Origin: Symbiodinium natans
Taxonomy: Eukaryota; Sar; Dinophyceae; Suessiales; Symbiodiniaceae
Length of the DNA: 64,000 nucleotides
Assembly: GCA_905221605.1 (NCBI GenBank)
Contig: CAJNDS010002136.1
Coordinates: 70,001-134,000 of the forward strand
Direction: 5' to 3'
Shown: positions 60,515-64,000 of the stretch, piece after piece
How the letters are laid out: every line of letters starts with the position of its first letter
Numbering within the stretch: position 1 is the stretch's first letter
Translations under genes and position numbers: made by a program
The notes under the pieces: model-generated
Seen by the model: the letters and a program-made list of their open reading frames with translations, nothing else
Told to the model about the DNA's origin: nothing
Database searches by the model: none

Positions 60515-60603
60515 TGATGACCCCAATAAAGTACCCCTAATCCCAGAAGCCCCCAGAGGTTTGCATCACGTTGTTGCCGGGTAGTGGAGATAAGGCTGCT
60601 CAG

Positions 60604-60692
60604 GTTTCCGTCACAAGCGCGGCCTCGCTGGATCAGGTGACCCTGGGGAGATTTGACCATGCTTTATTCTCTTGTTGTGTGCCATGTTTCGG
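60604..60692 (+). CDS. Candidate exon (VSVTSAASLDQVTLGRFDHA)
   Basis: Acceptor GCTCAG, donor GTTTAGGC. Reads VSVTSAASLDQVTLGRFDHA. An earlier GTGACC donor would cut it after SLDQ. Unrecognised. Confidence 0.4.
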
Positions 60693-60737
60693 GTTTAGGC
60701 TTTAGGGTTTCTGTTGCGGTTGTTGTTGCATGTGCAG

Positions 60738-60839
60738 CGATGCGCCAACATAGAAAGAACACCGTCCGTGTCTGCGAAGAACGCACGTCCAGTCTTATTA
60801 AGCTTCTGAGCGGTGGAACAGCTATCGCTAAGCTGAGCG
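60738..60839 (+). CDS. Candidate exon (CEERTSSLIKLLSGGTAIAK)
   Basis: Acceptor TGTGCAG, donor GTAAGGCC, reads MRQHRKNTVRVCEERTSSL then IKLLSGGTAIAKLS. Good splice sites at both ends. Unrecognised. Confidence 0.5.
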
Positions 60840-61344
60840 GTAAGGCCTCAGCACCAACACCAACACCAACATCCAAGCAACACTCATGAAGTCTAAAATC
60901 TTGTGACTTCCCCTTCAACTCCCAGGAAGAAGAAAGCGCCTAGCCTGCGACTACCGAAGCTCAGAGCCTGAGAGGAGGTTTCAGGGCTTACGATCTTTGA
61001 GCGGCCCCGATGGAGCTCGAGACCCGAGACCTTAACAAAAAGTAAGCTACAAACCCTGAAGCCAAATCTTGGCTGCACTTAGGAGGGTAGTAAAAAACAA
61101 ACTTTTAGCTGCCTTATTAGGCAACCCAGTAAACCGAAAAAATCTAAGGATCTAAAGTTACAGTAAAGCACCAAAAGGAAATTTCACCCTGGACCTCGGG
61201 CGGCTGATGCTTGTTCAACGCCTGCGAGCGTCTTGGAGCCCCCAAACCTTGCACTCCAAAACCCCCGAATCCCAAACGGAAACGCTCAAGAACAACAAAG
61301 CCCTAAAAGCCCTAAACACCCTAAACGCCCTAAATCCTAAATCC

Positions 61345-61392
61345 TAAACCCTAAACCCTAAACCCTAAACCCTAAACCCTAAACCCTAAACT
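61345..61392. repeat. CCCTAAA array
   Basis: Seven units. The 400 bp to the left (60900-61340) hold no recognised gene. Confidence 0.95.
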
Positions 61393-61530
61393 CAACAGGG
61401 TCCGAGAGTCCCTATAGCACAGTGCCTGGGAAAGTTCGGTTGTACCGTCTAGCGCTTTACCGTTTTGGGCTACACGTCTACGATAGTTCCTATTCAGGGT
61501 TTAGGGTTTAGGTTTAGGGTTTCGGGTTTA

Positions 61531-61562
61531 GGACTGTTATGTATAAGGGGGAACATCCCAAG
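61531..61562. repeat. MITE family A, half copy abutting TTTAGGG
   Basis: GGACTGTTATGTATAAGGGG to GAACATCCCAAGG, the right arm only; the left arm position is taken by TTTAGGG repeats (61497-61530). Confidence 0.75.
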
Positions 61563-61598
61563 GTTTAGGGATGTAGGGGTTTACAGGTCTAGGGTCTG

Positions 61599-61904
61599 GT
61601 GTCGTGTGAGGAGCGGACAAGATTACAGAGGATCATCAGCGATACTCAAGAGTCACAACATCCAACTGCCTGCGATCTCTCGAAGTCTACCATGTTTTCG
61701 TGGGACAATTCGTGTCTCATGGGTTTAGAAAATTTTGGAGTGCGAGGCAGAGCGATTCTGAAGAGTCTCGCGGTGCACTACATGGCACTGCCACATCATT
61801 CGGAGTTGGACGAGTCTTTGCAAGCTGAACGTCGCTCTGAAAGCCCATCGAAGCCAAAAACTGCCCGATTTCTGTGTCGGAAGCACACGTCCCTAAGCCC
61901 TTAG
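61599..61904 (+). CDS. Candidate exon, two open plus frames
   Basis: After GATTACAG at 61629-61636 two plus frames stay open: one reads RVTTSNCLRSLEVYHVFVGQ and FVSHGFRKFWSARQ, the other runs 101 codons (ISDTQESQHPTACDLSKSTM, AVHYMALPHHSELDESLQAE). Which is used cannot be told. Unrecognised. Confidence 0.4.
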   Translation: MSCEERTRLQRIISDTQESQHPTACDLSKSTMFSWDNSCLMGLENFGVRGRAILKSLAVHYMALPHHSELDESLQAERRSESPSKPKTARFLCRKHTSLSP

Positions 61905-62073
61905 CCCCAAACCCTCAACCCCAAACCGTCAGCCCTAAACCCTCCAGCTAATTCACTCTGTAGAGTCATGCATCAAGGCGGTATCCCTGAAGTTTACACA
62001 CCCCTAGATCACCTGGGCATACCGGCTTCGGGTTTAGGGTTTAGGGCTGCAAAGTGCCTTTCTAGACCTAAAC

Positions 62074-62162
62074 CCTGAAGCCTGTGGCCCTGCCTGCTGC
62101 ACTGCCTCTGCTTTTTGTGCCAGCGACGACGCAGCACTTCGCACTTTCTGCATCCAAATGGC
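62074..62162 (-). CDS. Candidate exon (MQKVRSAASSLAQKAEAVQQ)
   Basis: 89 bp, acceptor TTCACAG, donor GTTTAGGT. Reads AIWMQKVRSAASSLAQKAEA then VQQAGPQAS: an amphipathic helix. Strong splice context. Unrecognised. Confidence 0.6.
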
Positions 62163-62309
62163 CTGTGAAGATTTCATGGGTTCGGGGTTGAGGTTGGAGA
62201 GCTGCAAATTCGAGGCGTTGAGGATCAGATGCTCATGCTCTGTGCACAACTCGAAACCCCATCATCCCAGAACCTGCCCTCCACCACCCGAAACAAAGTC
62301 CCAGAGTCC

Positions 62310-62424
62310 TCTACTACTTGCTTTAGAACCTCCCAAGAATAGAAAAAACAATACTCCCTTTCTTGCCCTTATAAGGAAGAATGTTGGGGCGGGGGGGGAG
62401 GGTGCTTAAGCAATAGCTAGTAGT
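62310..62424. repeat. MITE family D, copy 7
   Basis: TCTACTACTTGCTTTAGAAC to GCTTAAGCAATAGCTAGTAG. Confidence 0.8.
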
Positions 62425-62679
62425 CCTAGAGGGCCAATTGCCCCAAGAACCTCAGACTGCCATTCCAGCACCCAACCCTCCAGAGCCTGAAGATCACCCC
62501 CTCAGGATTTGGGTGTTGGGTCGAGTCTTCCGGGCTTCATGCTACTTCAGGACCCCTCAACCCGAAACCCTAAACCCAGAACCCTATCAGCCCTAAGCCC
62601 TAACCCTAAACCCTAAACCCTAAACCCCAAACCGTGAACCCCAAACCTTAAGGACCCAAAGCCGGAAGCTCCACCTTCG

Positions 62680-62735
62680 ACTTCGAGAGATGGTTCTCCT
62701 TCGGCCCGTCGTTGTTGCCTTCTCTTCGACTCTTC
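62680..62735 (-). CDS. Candidate exon, Arg/Ser-rich
   Basis: Acceptor CCCGAAG, donor GTGGAGC. Reads SRREGNNDGPKENHLSKSK or VEEKATTTGRRRTISRSR. Unassigned. Confidence 0.3.
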
Positions 62736-62769
62736 GGGTGATAGCGCTCTCAGGGGAACTAGGCCCAGC

Positions 62770-62891
62770 AGTACCCTTTTAGGGTTTAGGTTTTAGGGTT
62801 TAGGGTAACCTAGGTGCCCTTTTGTGGCTTTAAGGGCATGTAAGGGAACCCAAACCCCAAAATGGAGTAAGGGCCTACTCTGGGTCCTAGC
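62770..62891. repeat. MITE family F, copy 3, split by TTTAGGG repeats
   Basis: GGCCCAGCAGTACCC, then about 30 nt of TTTAGGG units, then TAACCTAGGTGCCCTTTTGT to CCTACTCTGGGTCCTAG. Compared with copy 2 (39247-39357) the repeats lie inside the element near its left end. Confidence 0.7.
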
Positions 62892-62929
62892 AAATCAACC
62901 TACACCATCCTGCGCCCTAAAGTCTACAA

Positions 62930-63420
62930 CCCGCGAAGAGCCACATGGAATTTGAGACGGTGCAAGGTGTCTGGCCTGTTGAACTCATTACGAATAAAGA
63001 GCGTGTAAAGATCATCGTGGTTTTGGGTGCCTTTTCCGGAAGTATACTATGCCCTCGTTAAATATAGGACAAAAGGCTTGAAGGACCACCTAGATTGTGA
63101 GGATGCAGTACTTTCAAGATTTAATTGGAAAGAACGGGCGTTTCTTAGCAGTGGATGAACTTTACTCGCTCACTAGTTGGATGTCGGAGTGAACACGCAG
63201 GGTCTGGGAGATTAATCCAATGAACAGCTGAATGGCACTTCGAGAAGTTGTTTTCGCAGCATGGCTCGAGCTTACGGATGTGGGTGTTAGATGTGTGAAC
63301 CGTGCAAAAGTTTGGGTGATGCGTGGTAACGTTTTCACAACAATGATGCTCGAGATACCCAAGAATGGAGAAATAGGCACACCATTGAAACAACGTGGTC
63401 GTGGTACTGCATAGATCTCC
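62930..63420. other. Unassigned, open on both strands
   Basis: Plus 63232-63414 reads WLELTDVGVRCVNRAKVWVM to a stop; minus 63162-63467 is open for 101 codons (RCFNGVPISPFLGISSIIVV). No splice landmarks decide between them. Confidence 0.3.
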
Positions 63421-63599
63421 CCGCCCCTGCAAAGCACGATGCCCCATACCCCCGAAACTCTCGCCATCGAAGCGTCTGAAGATCTCTAGAAACCCTAAAA
63501 CCCTAAACCCTGAACCCTAAAACCTTAAGACCTTAAGCTTAACCCCCCCCCCCCCCCCCAACTCCCAAACTCCTCAAGAAACCTTGAGCCCCCCCAAGC

Positions 63600-63649
63600 C
63601 CCGCGCCTCGCTCCCAGTGTTCCGGCTCAATTTCGAAGAAGATCTTTGC
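63600..63649 (-). CDS. Candidate exon (AKIFFEIEPEHWERGAGLG)
   Basis: Acceptor GGTTCAG; reads AKIFFEIEPEHWERGAGLG, with several GC donors possible near the left end. Protein-like, unassigned. Confidence 0.5.
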
Positions 63650-63768
63650 CTGAACCGAAGGGGCGAACCCTGAACCCTAAACCCTAAACCCTTGGTGCTG
63701 GGTCCGGGGTCCGATCCAGCAATATGTTGCGCCTGCTTCAGTGTCCCGCCTCCCCTTCCCCACGCCAG

Positions 63769-63815
<47 letters not shown>
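63769..63815. repeat. 47-nt poly-C run
   Basis: Uninterrupted C homopolymer followed by CCCTAAA units and a palindrome CCCTAAACGTTTAGGG (63830-63846). A shorter C run lies at 63543-63558. Confidence 0.97.
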
Positions 63816-63816
<1 letters not shown>

Positions 63817-63865
63817 AACCCTAAACCCTAAACCCTAAACGTTTAGGGTTTAGGGCTGGCCTCCC

Positions 63866-63938
63866 TCCCGCGTTGAAAATGAGAGGCCGGAGCCTTTGAA
63901 ATCCGAAGCTCGCAGGGCTGAACGTGCAAGAGCTTGGC
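63866..63938 (-). CDS. Candidate exon (AKLLHVQPCELRISKAPASH)
   Basis: Acceptor TTTACAG; reads AKLLHVQPCELRISKAPASH then FQRGR. The 3' end is uncertain (GA or GC donors). Unassigned. Confidence 0.5.
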
Positions 63939-64000
63939 CTGTAAACCGGGCCTTTGAAACAGCCCGCTGGGCTTAAGATTGGTTTAGGGTTTAGGGTTTA

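Overview
The window looks like nuclear DNA of a dinoflagellate-type alga; species not assignable. Grounds: plant-type TTTAGGG/CCCTAAA repeats throughout, host genes cut into 26-102 bp exons, 5' splice sites that are GT or GC (one GA) with AG-G acceptors, a KDZ/TNP2-like transposase of the kind common in Symbiodiniaceae assemblies, and palindromic MITEs. No bacterial gene order, rRNA or tRNA gene was seen, and no spliced-leader gene.

Layout. (1) 1-6000, minus: a fragmented gene with a SAP-like motif exon and an acyl-protein thioesterase (carboxylesterase/phospholipase) domain, running off the left edge. (2) 10832-13147, minus: ribosomal protein eL38 (RPL38), read exon by exon to its stop. (3) 17150-24334, minus: a HAD-superfamily protein in seven or eight phase-consistent exons. 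(4) 25-32 kb: further short exons, mostly minus, family unknown. (5) 32.4-37 kb: palindromes, a degenerate satellite, a hairpin and an AT-rich island. (6) 37.8-44 kb: scattered exons, a LINE RNase H fragment and a young 1.77 kb LTR retroelement (41622-43393) with a half-tRNA-type primer site. (7) 44.4-46.9 and 59.95-60.3 kb: one CCATGG-rich satellite, split by a 13,026 bp DNA transposon (46924-59949) with 8 bp terminal inverted repeats and a 2 bp AA target duplication; the target site can be rebuilt from intact satellite units. (8) 60.4-64 kb: more short exons and MITEs.

Main observation: many of the telomere-like arrays are not chromosome ends. They lie at the ends of introns of protein genes, often directly against the 5' splice site (exon then GTTTAGGG), and in several introns the two ends carry complementary orientations, so the pre-mRNA could fold and bring the splice sites together. 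The transposon's own introns carry similar repeats. At least seven palindromic MITE families fill the rest of the introns. Exons were reconstructed by eye from reading frame, splice sites and family similarity; transcript data would settle them.
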